The notes below the pieces were generated by a model, which was not told the DNA's origin, did not search any database, and saw nothing but the letters and a program-made list of their open reading frames with translations. A DNA stretch of 64,000 bases from JAKOUL01 sp035378845 (lineage in GTDB: Bacteria > Dictyoglomota > Dictyoglomia > Dictyoglomales > Dictyoglomaceae): positions 1 through 64,000 of the forward strand of contig DAOSUP010000005.1 of NCBI GenBank assembly GCA_035378845.1. The letters are read 5' to 3'. Positions 50,305 to 58,779 of this stretch are shown here, one piece after another; position 1 is the stretch's first letter; the number at the start of each line of letters is the position of its first letter. A program made the position numbers and the translations under genes.

Positions 50305-53258
50305 TAAAACTTGCAAGCTTAAAACTTGCTAACTTTAAACAGTATGAAAAAGCAGAGATAGACTTTCCTGATCAAGGGAGAATCCTTATAAAGGGCAAAA
50401 ATGAGGCAGGGAAAAGCACTATTTTTGAAGCAATAGTTTTTGCTCTCTTTGGAGAACCCATATATGTAGGAAACAGTGATAAGGACAATAGAAATTTAAT
50501 AAGATTTAATGCAGATTCTACCACAGTAGAGCTCATTATAAAAACTGATGAGAAAAGAATAAAAATAAAAAGAACTCTCTCTACCCGAAATTCTCAAAGT
50601 TGCTCGTTAACTATAGAATCGCTTACTTCAGATACTACTCCTGTTTTTATTACAAAAGTAAAACAAACTAACGAAAGGATTATTAAAGAGATAGGCATAG
50701 ACAAAAAGATTCTCGTAAATACATGCTTTGTAGGACAGAAAAAAATAGGTTCTTTAGAAGATTTAAAACCTGGAGAAAGACAAGAAATTATTTCCAAACT
50801 TTTCAATTTAGAGTATTTAGGAGAAGCCATTGAATTAGCAAAAGATAATAGGAAGAAATATAAAGATGAGATAGAAACTTACGAAATCATAAAAAAAGCA
50901 GGGGAAGCAAAAAAAGAGCTACCTCAAATAGAAAAAGAACTTCAAGAAATTCAAAAAAGGAAATTGGAAATTGAAAAAATAGAAAAAGCAAAAGAGATAC
51001 TTAGCAAAGAAGAGGCTATAAAAAATCTCTCAAGGGAAATAGAAACTTTAGAAGAAAAAGCAAAGGCTCTTGAAAAAGAGGTAGAGAGATTTAAGAAATA
51101 CAGAGAGGAAGAAAAAAAACTTGAAGAAATATTTAACATAAAGGGGAACATTCAAAATTTTGAAGAACAGAAGACAAAAATTGAAGAGAGAATAAAAGAT
51201 TTAGAAGAGATTATAAAAAATGAGCCTTCTGTAAAAGAAAAACTAAAAGAGTTAGAAAAAGGCTTGGAAATAAAAAATAAAATAGAGGAACTTAAAAAGG
51301 AGCTATCAGATTTAACAATAAAGATAACTAAGTTAGATGAAAACATACCTAACTTAAAAGAAAAGGCAAGCAACCTTAAAGAGCTTCTGGAAAAGACAAA
51401 AAGTATAGCAGACAAAAAACAGGAAATAGATTCATTAGATAAAGAGAGAGAAAGCATAGAACAAAGACAAAAAATATTGAGAGAAAGAGAAGAAAAGATA
51501 AATAACATCTTACCAAGGATAAAAAATTTAGATAAGGAAGAGGACGCTATCCAGAAAGCCATTGTTACTTTATCTCAAATAGAGAAGGTTAATAATTTAA
51601 AAAACAATCTTTCTAAAAATAGAAAAAATGTTATCTCAGTCCTTATTTTATTAATAGCCTCTTTAATTTTAACTTTCTCTTTAAATTCTCTTTTTATCCT
51701 ATTAGCATTATGCTCTCTAATATTTCTTGTTTCTTTTTATAGAACTTATTCAAAAATAAGAAGTAACTATGAGAAAGAATCAGGCAGATTAGAAGATTCC
51801 TTAGAGGCTCTTCCTGAAAATTTAAAGAACCAACAAGAAGAGCTCTTAAAAGAAAGACTAAGTAATATTCAAACACTAAGACGAAAGAAACAAGAACAGA
51901 TAGAAAGAATAGTCTCAAAGATTGAAGAGAAAATTGAAAGTAGTAATAAAGAAATCATATCTAAAAGAGAAGAAAAAGCAAAATTAGAAGCAGAACTTAG
52001 AAGCTTAATTGAAGATGAAAAAAGAGCTAAAGGACTCATGGATGAGCTTTCTAACACACTAAAATGCGCAAGAGATCTTTCCCACATTGAGGAGAGTATA
52101 AATAAGTTAGAAGCACTTTATAAAAAATACCAATCAGATAGAGAATACTTAGAAAAAAATATATCTCAATTAAAAGGACAAGATCTCTTTTCTGAAAAGA
52201 ATTTATCAGATCTTTCCTTAGAAAAAGGGTCTTTAGATGCTGAAATTAAGAAAATTGATGAAGCTAAAAAAGAAGTAGAAAAAGAAAAGAAAGATTACGA
52301 AAATATAATAAATAACTTGACACAATTAAATAAAACTCTGGGAGAAAAGACTGAGAATTTTATCTTACCATCTCCAGAATATCTCCAAGAGCTCAAAGAG
52401 AAAATAAAGGAATTAGAAAATAAAAATACTGAAGAAAATTCTAAAAAGGCAAATGAAGAGCTACATAGAAAAAAAGGAGCAAAGGATAATTTAGAAAAGA
52501 TTTATAACTCTTTGATAGAAGAATTTATAGATAAATTTAAAGAAGAGAATTGGAAAGAGTTAGCCTTCATTGATATAGGACATGAAGAGAAAGAGTCCAT
52601 TAATTTAAATGAAAAAGATCTTCTTCAAAAAAAGGGCGAAATGGAAGGAATTATTAAAGAATTTGAGTTAAAGACAGGGAGAAAAAGAGAGGAATTAGAT
52701 CCTGAAAAAGTAGAAAAGAATTATAGAAATTTAGAAAAAAACATGCTAAAGATGGACTACGCTGTAAAGATTATAGAAAGTATAAGAGAAAGTATTCTCA
52801 AGGCAGTACTTCCAAGAACCATGGCTTTTATGCAGAAATTTCTTCCCATACTTACTGCAGATAGATATCATTATGCAGAGATTGATGAGGATTACAAATT
52901 AAAAGTCTATACCAATTATCAAAGTACACCTATTGAGAAAAACCTCTTTAGTGGTGGGACTCAAGATCAATTATCTCTTGCCCTAAGACTTGCCTTTGCT
53001 ATGGCAACTCTTCCCCAAAACAAAGGAGTCCAACCTGGATTTATATTCTTAGATGAACCCTTAGGTTCTTTTGATGAGGAGAGAGGAAAAGCTCTTGTAC
53101 AGCTTTTAACTCAGGGAGAGATCGCAGAGTATTTTGATCAGATCTTTGTTATAACTCATATACCTATAGAAGAGAGCCTTTTTGATGAAATCATATACAT
53201 AGAAAACGGAAAAATTATCAGAAGAATGGAGGATTTTAATCAAGCTTTAGACTTTTGA
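50301..53258 (+). CDS. rad50: Rad50/SMC-like ATPase with membrane hairpin in place of the zinc hook
   Basis: A 985-residue Rad50-type ATPase. Walker A is GKNEAGKST (32-40), the signature LFSGGTQDQLSLALRLAFA starts near 882, and Walker B is FIFLDEP (914-920), followed by the D-loop LGSFDEE. Long charged coiled coils run from about 180 to 440 and 481 to 840. Exactly in the middle lie two hydrophobic helices (444-461 and 464-480) split by Asn-Ser, and no CxxC zinc hook occurs anywhere. The protein therefore looks membrane-anchored at the tip of its coiled coil. I recall YhaN-type proteins of Firmicutes having a similar membrane pair. The last 23 bp overlap galU. Confidence 0.92.
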   Translation: MIKLASLKLANFKQYEKAEIDFPDQGRILIKGKNEAGKSTIFEAIVFALFGEPIYVGNSDKDNRNLIRFNADSTTVELIIKTDEKRIKIKRTLSTRNSQSCSLTIESLTSDTTPVFITKVKQTNERIIKEIGIDKKILVNTCFVGQKKIGSLEDLKPGERQEIISKLFNLEYLGEAIELAKDNRKKYKDEIETYEIIKKAGEAKKELPQIEKELQEIQKRKLEIEKIEKAKEILSKEEAIKNLSREIETLEEKAKALEKEVERFKKYREEEKKLEEIFNIKGNIQNFEEQKTKIEERIKDLEEIIKNEPSVKEKLKELEKGLEIKNKIEELKKELSDLTIKITKLDENIPNLKEKASNLKELLEKTKSIADKKQEIDSLDKERESIEQRQKILREREEKINNILPRIKNLDKEEDAIQKAIVTLSQIEKVNNLKNNLSKNRKNVISVLILLIASLILTFSLNSLFILLALCSLIFLVSFYRTYSKIRSNYEKESGRLEDSLEALPENLKNQQEELLKERLSNIQTLRRKKQEQIERIVSKIEEKIESSNKEIISKREEKAKLEAELRSLIEDEKRAKGLMDELSNTLKCARDLSHIEESINKLEALYKKYQSDREYLEKNISQLKGQDLFSEKNLSDLSLEKGSLDAEIKKIDEAKKEVEKEKKDYENIINNLTQLNKTLGEKTENFILPSPEYLQELKEKIKELENKNTEENSKKANEELHRKKGAKDNLEKIYNSLIEEFIDKFKEENWKELAFIDIGHEEKESINLNEKDLLQKKGEMEGIIKEFELKTGRKREELDPEKVEKNYRNLEKNMLKMDYAVKIIESIRESILKAVLPRTMAFMQKFLPILTADRYHYAEIDEDYKLKVYTNYQSTPIEKNLFSGGTQDQLSLALRLAFAMATLPQNKGVQPGFIFLDEPLGSFDEERGKALVQLLTQGEIAEYFDQIFVITHIPIEESLFDEIIYIENGKIIRRMEDFNQALDF
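51630..51740 (+). other. predicted two-helix membrane hairpin within rad50
   Basis: Codons 444-480. Helix one is VISVLILLIASLILTFS, the turn LNS, and helix two LFILLALCSLIFLVSFY, flanked by NRK before and RTYSK after. The positive flanks on both sides suggest that both coiled-coil arms stay in the cytoplasm. The hairpin divides the protein at 45-49% of its length. Confidence 0.85.
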
Positions 53259-54102
53259 GATATTCTTTAAATAATTCTCCTAATCCTTCTCTTTGTAAAG
53301 CAAGCTCTACTGAAGCGATAAGAAAACCTAATTTATTTCCTGTATCGTATCTTTTTCCCTTAAACTCATAAGTATAAATAGCTTCTTTTTCAAGAAGAAG
53401 TTTTAGACCATCAGTAAGTTGAATCTCCCCACCTTTCCCTGGCTTTACCTTTTCAAGCATTGAAAATATTTGGGGAGTTAGAATATATCTTCCTACAATA
53501 GCAAGATTAGAAGGGGCTTCTTCTACCGATGGCTTTTCCACAAGATTTGTAACCTGATATACACCTTCATCTATCTCTTTGCCAGCAATAACACCATAGT
53601 TTTTAACTTCGTCCTTAGGTATTCTCTCTACTGCAATGACAGAACATTTATATCTTTCATATATTTCTATCATCTGTTTTATACATGGTACATCACTTAT
53701 AATAAGATCATCACTTAAAATAACTGCAAAAGGCTCATCTTTTACAAGCTCTTTTGTCACAAGTACTGCGTGTCCAAGTCCAAGAGGCTCTTTTTGTCTT
53801 ATATAATATACAGTAGCAAGTTCTGATATCTCTCTCACCTGTTTCAAAAGTTCTAAATCTCCTTTTTTTTGAAGGAAATATTCTAATTCAAAAGAAATAT
53901 CAAAATGATCTTCTATAGCCCTTTTATTTCTCCCAGTAACTATAATTATCTCCCCTATTTCAGAGTTAACGGCTTCTTCTACAGCATATTGGATTATAGG
54001 CTTATCCACCACAGGAAGCATTTCCTTAGGCTGAGCTTTTGTTGCTGGTAAAAATCTTGTACCAAGACCGGCAGCAGGGAAAATAGCTTTTCTTATTCCC
54101 AT
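53236..54102 (-). CDS. galU: UTP-glucose-1-phosphate uridylyltransferase
   Basis: A 288-residue nucleotidyltransferase that makes UDP-glucose for glycolipids and polysaccharides. It opens with FPAAGLGTRFLPATKAQPKEM, followed by VDKPIIQYAVEEAV and ILSDDLI; the late GKRYDTGNKLGFLIASVELAL is typical of bacterial GalU. The nearby GT4 glycosyltransferase could use its product. The gene overlaps the convergent rad50 end by 23 bp and follows the cupin gene after 12 bp. Confidence 0.96.
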   Translation of the reverse strand: MGIRKAIFPAAGLGTRFLPATKAQPKEMLPVVDKPIIQYAVEEAVNSEIGEIIIVTGRNKRAIEDHFDISFELEYFLQKKGDLELLKQVREISELATVYYIRQKEPLGLGHAVLVTKELVKDEPFAVILSDDLIISDVPCIKQMIEIYERYKCSVIAVERIPKDEVKNYGVIAGKEIDEGVYQVTNLVEKPSVEEAPSNLAIVGRYILTPQIFSMLEKVKPGKGGEIQLTDGLKLLLEKEAIYTYEFKGKRYDTGNKLGFLIASVELALQREGLGELFKEYLKSLKLD

Positions 54103-54114
54103 ATTAATCCTCCT

Positions 54115-54468
54115 CTATTCCTCTGGAAGCTTTGCAATTACTTGAATAATCTCTCCTTCTTCCACAATAAGTTGATGCGCCGTATTTGCAGGAATTAACA
54201 AAACATCTCCACTTTCTATTTCAACTATTTGTGACTCTATTATCTCACACCCTCTTACCTCTTCGGGTTCTATAAATTTACCTCCAGCATATTTATCACT
54301 AACAAGTACTTTTGCTTTCCCAGAATATACAATGTATACATCATTAATCTTCTTATGTACCTCTGTTTCGCTCTTAAAAGGAGCCGTAAAATTTAAGAAT
54401 CTTAAAACAAAACTTCCTTTTTTAAAATCGCTAATATCTTTATCTTTTATAGAAAACTTCTTATACAT
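54115..54468 (-). CDS. cupin-domain protein
   Basis: A 117-residue single-domain cupin. Motif 1 is HKKINDVYIVYSGKAKVLV and motif 2 is DVLLIPANTAHQLI; the expected metal-binding residues are only partly present (His in HKK, His in TAHQ). It resembles the mannose-6-phosphate-isomerase-like cupins. Placed directly before galU in one transcript, it could act on a sugar or nucleotide-sugar, but no activity can be assigned. Confidence 0.8.
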   Translation of the reverse strand: MYKKFSIKDKDISDFKKGSFVLRFLNFTAPFKSETEVHKKINDVYIVYSGKAKVLVSDKYAGGKFIEPEEVRGCEIIESQIVEIESGDVLLIPANTAHQLIVEEGEIIQVIAKLPEE

Positions 54469-54632
54469 TTACATCCTCCTTTTAAAAACAAACTTTCTAA
54501 ATATTCTAACCTTTAATAAAAACTTAATCAACTTTAGAAAACTAAACAAAAACCTTATAATAAACAAAAATGATTCTTACTTCTCTTTTTATAATTTATA
54601 TGATAAAATTACCTCGTAAAATTAATATAAAG

Positions 54633-54677
54633 ATGCAAAGGTGCTTTGGAAGAATTCCAGAGCACCTTTAGTTTTTA
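54633..54677 (+). terminator. attenuator-like terminator with a 12-codon ORF in the leader
   Basis: AAAGGTGCT (54637-54645) pairs with AGCACCTTT (54661-54669); with TTGGA/TCCAG the stem reaches 14 bp around a 5-nt loop, and GTTTTTA follows. No plus-strand gene lies upstream, since the cupin gene is divergent, so this stops transcripts in the leader of the gene at 54710. A 12-codon reading frame (54633-54671) spans the stem exactly, but it has no good ribosome site and no run of Leu or Lys codons. Confidence 0.6.
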
Positions 54678-54709
54678 AAGAAAAAACCTAAAGGAGGCGC
54701 ATAAAAAGC

Positions 54710-55849
54710 ATGAAAGATAATGAGATAAAAATTGTTGATACCACATTGAGAGATGGCGAACAGACAGCTGGCGTTGTATTCTCAAAGGCTGAAAAGGTTC
54801 AAATTGCCAGAATGTTAGATGAACTTGGTGTACACCAAATAGAAGCAGGTGTACCTGTTATGGGAGGAGACGAAGAAGAAGCTATAAAAGCTATCGTAAA
54901 GTCGGGTTTAAAAGCTAGTATAATGGGCTGGAATCGTGCAGTTATAAGTGATATTGAGACGTCATTAAGATGTGGAGTAGACGCTGTCGCTATCTCAATC
55001 TCTACTTCTGATATCCATATTAAATACAAACTTAGAAAGACCAGAGAATGGGTCCTTGAAAGTATGGTAAAAGCTTGTGAGTTTGCTAAAAAACATGATG
55101 TATATGTATCAGTAAATGCAGAAGATGCTTCCAGAACTGATTTAGATTTTCTATTACAATTTGCAAAGGCAGCAAAAGAAGCAGGAGCAGACAGATTAAG
55201 ATTTTGTGATACAGTAGGAATTATGGAACCATTTACGATCTATGATGTGGTAAAAACTATAATTGATAAGACAGGACTTGCAGTAGAAATGCATACTCAC
55301 AATGATTTTGGTATGGCAACAGCAAATGCTCTTGCAGGAATAAAAGCTGGAGCTACATGGGTAGGAGTAACAATAAATGGACTTGGAGAAAGAGCGGGAA
55401 ATGCTGCCTTAGAAGAGGTTGTTATGGCTCTCAAATATATTTATAACATTGATGTAGGGATAAAAACCTATAAATTAAAAGAAGTATGTGAGTATGTAGC
55501 AAAAGCATCTGCTCGGGAACTCCCTGTAAATAAAGCAATTGTGGGAAAGAATATTTTTGCCCATGAGTCTGGTATTCATGCTGATGGAGTAATAAAATAC
55601 CCAAAAACTTATGAAGTATTCACTCCCGAAGAAGTGGGAGGAGAGAGACAAATTGTCATCGGAAAGCATTCTGGAACTCATGCTCTTATAAGAAAATTCC
55701 AAGAATATGCAATTCAGCTCTCTGAAGAAGATGCTCAAGAATTACTTAAAAGAGTAAGGGAATTAGCGGTGGAGCTTAAGAGACCTCTCTTTGATAAAGA
55801 ACTTATGTATTTGTACCAAGACTACCTAAAAGAAAAGGGAGGAAAATAA
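54710..55849 (+). CDS. homocitrate synthase-like (NifV/AksA/LeuA family) enzyme
   Basis: A 379-residue acyl-CoA-dependent aldol synthase. The catalytic start DTTLRDGEQTAGVVFS (10-25) and EAGVPVMGGDEEEAI are closest to NifV-type homocitrate synthases, where QTAGV replaces the QSPG of isopropylmalate synthases. The metal site HTHNDFGMATANALAG and GERAGNAALEEVVMAL follow. The leucine-sensing LeuA C-terminal domain is absent. With the two aconitase-type subunits downstream it probably forms 2-oxoglutarate homologation (homocitrate to homoisocitrate), as in lysine synthesis by the aminoadipate route. AAGGAGG precedes the ATG. Confidence 0.85.
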   Translation: MKDNEIKIVDTTLRDGEQTAGVVFSKAEKVQIARMLDELGVHQIEAGVPVMGGDEEEAIKAIVKSGLKASIMGWNRAVISDIETSLRCGVDAVAISISTSDIHIKYKLRKTREWVLESMVKACEFAKKHDVYVSVNAEDASRTDLDFLLQFAKAAKEAGADRLRFCDTVGIMEPFTIYDVVKTIIDKTGLAVEMHTHNDFGMATANALAGIKAGATWVGVTINGLGERAGNAALEEVVMALKYIYNIDVGIKTYKLKEVCEYVAKASARELPVNKAIVGKNIFAHESGIHADGVIKYPKTYEVFTPEEVGGERQIVIGKHSGTHALIRKFQEYAIQLSEEDAQELLKRVRELAVELKRPLFDKELMYLYQDYLKEKGGK

Positions 55850-55861
55850 GGAGTATAAAGT

Positions 55862-57115
55862 ATGGGAAAAACTATCTCAGAAAAAATCTTTTCTATTCAT
55901 ACAGGTAAAGATGTAAAAACAGGGGATCTTGTTATTGCTAAAATAGATGCCCTCATGGGACAAGATGGAACTTCTCCTCTTGCTATAAAGGTGTTCAGTG
56001 AGTTAGGAGGGGAAAAAGTCGTAAATGCTGAAAAAGTTCTATTAGTAATGGATCATTCTGTGCCACCCCCTAATGAAGGAGTAGCTAATTTACACAAATT
56101 AATGCGAGAATTTGCAGAAAAATATGGTACACAAATCACTGAATTTGGAGAAGGTGTATGCCATCAAGTCTTCATGGAAAGAGGGCTTGCAACACCAGGA
56201 AGTTTAGTAATAGGTGCCGATTCTCACACCTGTACATATGGGGTTTTGAATTGCTTTTCTACAGGCGTAGGTTCCAGTGAACTTGCAGCTGCTATGTACA
56301 CAGGGAAATTGTGGTTTAAAGTTCCAAGCACAGTAAAAATTAATCTAAACGGAAAGCTTCCTAAGGGGGTAACTGCAAAGGATGTGGTACTTTTCCTAAT
56401 AGGACACTTTAAAGCAGACGGGCTTACTTATAAGGCTATTGAATTTGATGGAGAGATTATTAAAGAACTCTCTATGGATGGGAGAGCAACTATTACTAAC
56501 ATGGCTGTAGAGATGGGAGCTAAAGCTGGAATAATGCCTTTTGATGAAAAAATAAGAGAATTTTTTGAAAAGATAGGATATCCTCAAAAGAATGGCATCT
56601 CTGCGGATCCTGATGCGGAATACGAAGCAGTATATAACTTTGACCTTTCTAATTTGGAGCCTCAAGTTGCCATGCCTCATACTGTAGATAATGTATCTCC
56701 CATATCTAAAATAGATAAGACCAAAATTAATGAGGCTTATATAGGAACATGTACCAATGGAAGATTAGAGGATTTCAGACTTGCTGCAGCTTTACTAAAA
56801 GGGAGAAAAATAGCCCAAAATGTAAAAATGATCGTAGCTCCTGCATCAAAAAGAATCTTGATGCAGGCTTTAAAAGAAGGACTTATTGATATTTTCTTAG
56901 ATGCAGGAGCAGTGGTAGTAAATCCAGGATGTGGTCCATGTGTAGGAACCCATCAGGGAATTCCCGCTGATGAAGAAAATGTTATCTCCACCGCCAATAG
57001 AAACTTCAAGGGGAGAATGGGAAATAACAAAGCATTTATATACTTAGCTTCTCCTCTCACAGTAGCAGCCTCAGCAATTAAAGGAGAAATTACTGATCCA
57101 AGAGAATTGCTATAA
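55862..57115 (+). CDS. aconitase-family large subunit (homoaconitase/isopropylmalate isomerase)
   Basis: A 417-residue LeuC/LysT/HacA-type subunit that binds the [4Fe-4S] cluster. Key motifs are VMDHSVPPPNEGVANLH, GADSHTCTYGVL, IGTCTNGRLEDFRLAA and VNPGCGPCVGTHQG, which supply the three cluster cysteines. The short length (about 420 rather than 470) marks the archaeal-type branch used for leucine, lysine or coenzyme B synthesis. It works with the small subunit encoded 14 bp downstream. Substrate choice cannot be read safely from the sequence. Confidence 0.92.
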   Translation: MGKTISEKIFSIHTGKDVKTGDLVIAKIDALMGQDGTSPLAIKVFSELGGEKVVNAEKVLLVMDHSVPPPNEGVANLHKLMREFAEKYGTQITEFGEGVCHQVFMERGLATPGSLVIGADSHTCTYGVLNCFSTGVGSSELAAAMYTGKLWFKVPSTVKINLNGKLPKGVTAKDVVLFLIGHFKADGLTYKAIEFDGEIIKELSMDGRATITNMAVEMGAKAGIMPFDEKIREFFEKIGYPQKNGISADPDAEYEAVYNFDLSNLEPQVAMPHTVDNVSPISKIDKTKINEAYIGTCTNGRLEDFRLAAALLKGRKIAQNVKMIVAPASKRILMQALKEGLIDIFLDAGAVVVNPGCGPCVGTHQGIPADEENVISTANRNFKGRMGNNKAFIYLASPLTVAASAIKGEITDPRELL

Positions 57116-57129
57116 AGGAGGAATTAAAA

Positions 57130-57630
57130 ATGATTATAAAAGGAAAAGTCCATAAATTTGGTGATGATATAAATACTGATTATATTATTTCCGGCAAATA
57201 TAAATTTAAATCATTAGATTTTGTGGAGATGTCAAAGCATCTATTTGAGGATTTAGATCCAAATTTCTATAAGAAGATAACCCCTGGAGATATCATTGTG
57301 GCAGGAAAAAACTTTGGATGCGGATCTTCCCGAGAACAAGCTCCATTAGTAATAAAATATGCAGGGATAGGGCTTGTAATTGCCAAGAGTTTTGCAAGGA
57401 TATTTTATAGGAATTCCATAAATGTAGGACTTCCCTTACTTGAAGCAGATACCGATGAGATTGATGATGGAGATGAATTGGAGGTAGATCTTTTCCAAGG
57501 GAAAATTTATAATAAAACAAAAGATAAAATTATTTACTCAAAGAGTACTTTTCCTGAGATAATGGTAAATATCTTACAAGCAGGAGGCTTAGTGGAATAT
57601 TTAAAAAAAGAAGGAGACTTCAAGATTTGA
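57130..57630 (+). CDS. aconitase-family small subunit (LeuD/LysU type)
   Basis: A 166-residue swivelling domain subunit, partner of the large subunit just upstream. Landmarks are HKFGDDINTDYIISGKY, GKNFGCGSSREQAP and AKSFARIFYRNSINVGLPL. In this branch, the residues after the FGDDINTD loop and the YIISGKY segment help to set the substrate; the sequence here is compatible with LysU/LeuD. GGAGG precedes the ATG. The alcohol dehydrogenase gene starts directly after the stop. Confidence 0.92.
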   Translation: MIIKGKVHKFGDDINTDYIISGKYKFKSLDFVEMSKHLFEDLDPNFYKKITPGDIIVAGKNFGCGSSREQAPLVIKYAGIGLVIAKSFARIFYRNSINVGLPLLEADTDEIDDGDELEVDLFQGKIYNKTKDKIIYSKSTFPEIMVNILQAGGLVEYLKKEGDFKI

Positions 57631-58779
57631 ATGTATAATTTCTCTTTTTACTTTCCCACTAAGGTAAAATTTGGCGTAGGACTCTGGGAGAAAATTCCCG
57701 AAGAGTCCTATTTTTTGGGAAGAAAAATATTGTTAGTAACTGGAAAGAAACACTTAAAAGAGACTGGAATTTTATCTAATTTAGGAAAAACCTTTAACAA
57801 TTACCCTATAGACCTTTATATCTTTGATGAGGTTCCACCAGAACCCCCATATTATGTGGTAGATCAAGGAGCGGAATTTGCAAAAATGAAGGATATAGAG
57901 TTAATTATAGGGATTGGTGGAGGAAGTGCTTTAGATGTTGCAAAGGCTATCTCTGTAAAGGTAAATCTTACAGGTTCCATATGGTATTATGTGGGAGATA
58001 ATAGCGAAAAAATAACAGTAAAAGGTCTACCTACAATCTTAGTGCCTACCACAGCTGGAACAGCCAGTGAAGTTACAAAAATCTCAGTATTAATTAACCC
58101 TGAGACAAAGGAAAAACTCAGCGTCAACAATGATAATTTATATGCTACTTTAGCAATAGTTGATCCTTATCTTACACTATCTCTTCCAAAGGACGTTACT
58201 GCCAGAAGTGGAATAGACGCCTTTATTCACTCTTTAGAATCCTATCTTTCCAAGAATAGTAATATCCTAACTGAACCTATCTCTCTCACTGCTTTAAGGC
58301 TTATATACAAATATCTGCCAAGGGTCTATGAAGATGGTGATCGTTTAGATTTAAGAGAGAAAGTTCTTTATGCCAGTACCATAAGTGGAATCGCTTTTAC
58401 TCAAACAGGACTTGGAGGAATTCACGCCATTGCCCACCCTATAGGAGTATTTGCTAATATTCCTCATGGACTTGCTTGTGCCTTAGTAACTTTACCTGTT
58501 CTTGAATATAATCTGGATATATTATCCCGAGAGAAAATCTCCGCCCTTAGTAGATCTGTAGGTGTTTACTCTATGAGATCTGCCAAAGAAAAAATTCTAA
58601 CAAAAATAGAAGAATTTTTTAAGAGTTTAGGAATAACCTTAGGACTAAAAAACTACGGCATAGATAAAAGTATGCTCCCTATAATTGCAAAAGAAGCTGC
58701 AAAAATGGGAGCTTATAAAACTAATCCAAGAACCTTAACCTATGAAGCAGTAATTGCTATACTTCAAAAGGCTTGGTAA
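57631..58779 (+). CDS. iron-containing alcohol dehydrogenase
   Basis: A 382-residue group III (Fe-ADH) oxidoreductase. The NAD(P) motif is GIGGGSALDVAKA (about 93-105), the substrate and metal sites are LVPTTAGTASEVTK, ARSGIDAFIHSLESY and HAIAHPIGVFANIPHGLA, where Asp and three His bind Fe2+. It reduces aldehydes or oxidises alcohols, for instance in fermentation to ethanol. It starts directly after the small aconitase subunit and so shares a transcript with it, though a direct role in that pathway is not evident. The end overlaps the hexapeptide-repeat gene by 16 bp. Confidence 0.93.
   Translation: MYNFSFYFPTKVKFGVGLWEKIPEESYFLGRKILLVTGKKHLKETGILSNLGKTFNNYPIDLYIFDEVPPEPPYYVVDQGAEFAKMKDIELIIGIGGGSALDVAKAISVKVNLTGSIWYYVGDNSEKITVKGLPTILVPTTAGTASEVTKISVLINPETKEKLSVNNDNLYATLAIVDPYLTLSLPKDVTARSGIDAFIHSLESYLSKNSNILTEPISLTALRLIYKYLPRVYEDGDRLDLREKVLYASTISGIAFTQTGLGGIHAIAHPIGVFANIPHGLACALVTLPVLEYNLDILSREKISALSRSVGVYSMRSAKEKILTKIEEFFKSLGITLGLKNYGIDKSMLPIIAKEAAKMGAYKTNPRTLTYEAVIAILQKAW

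Noticed and set aside
51630..51740. The hydrophobic stretch in Rad50 as a sequencing frameshift
   Set aside because: The frame continues into a normal coiled coil and the Walker B domain, and two clean helices with charged flanks would be an unlikely result of an error.
54332..54619. A 95-codon plus-strand reading frame over the cupin gene and the intergenic region
   Set aside because: It starts antisense within the cupin gene, has AT-rich low-complexity content (Asn/Leu/Lys/Ile), and no ribosome site.
54469..54709. Lysine riboswitch, T-box or leucine leader before the homocitrate synthase gene
   Set aside because: None of the conserved T-box or L-box sequences is present, and the small ORF has no repeated Leu or Lys codons; only a terminator-type hairpin can be supported.
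54710..55849. Nitrogen fixation function for the NifV-like synthase
   Set aside because: No nif structural or assembly gene is near, and the adjacent aconitase-type subunits point to amino acid synthesis.
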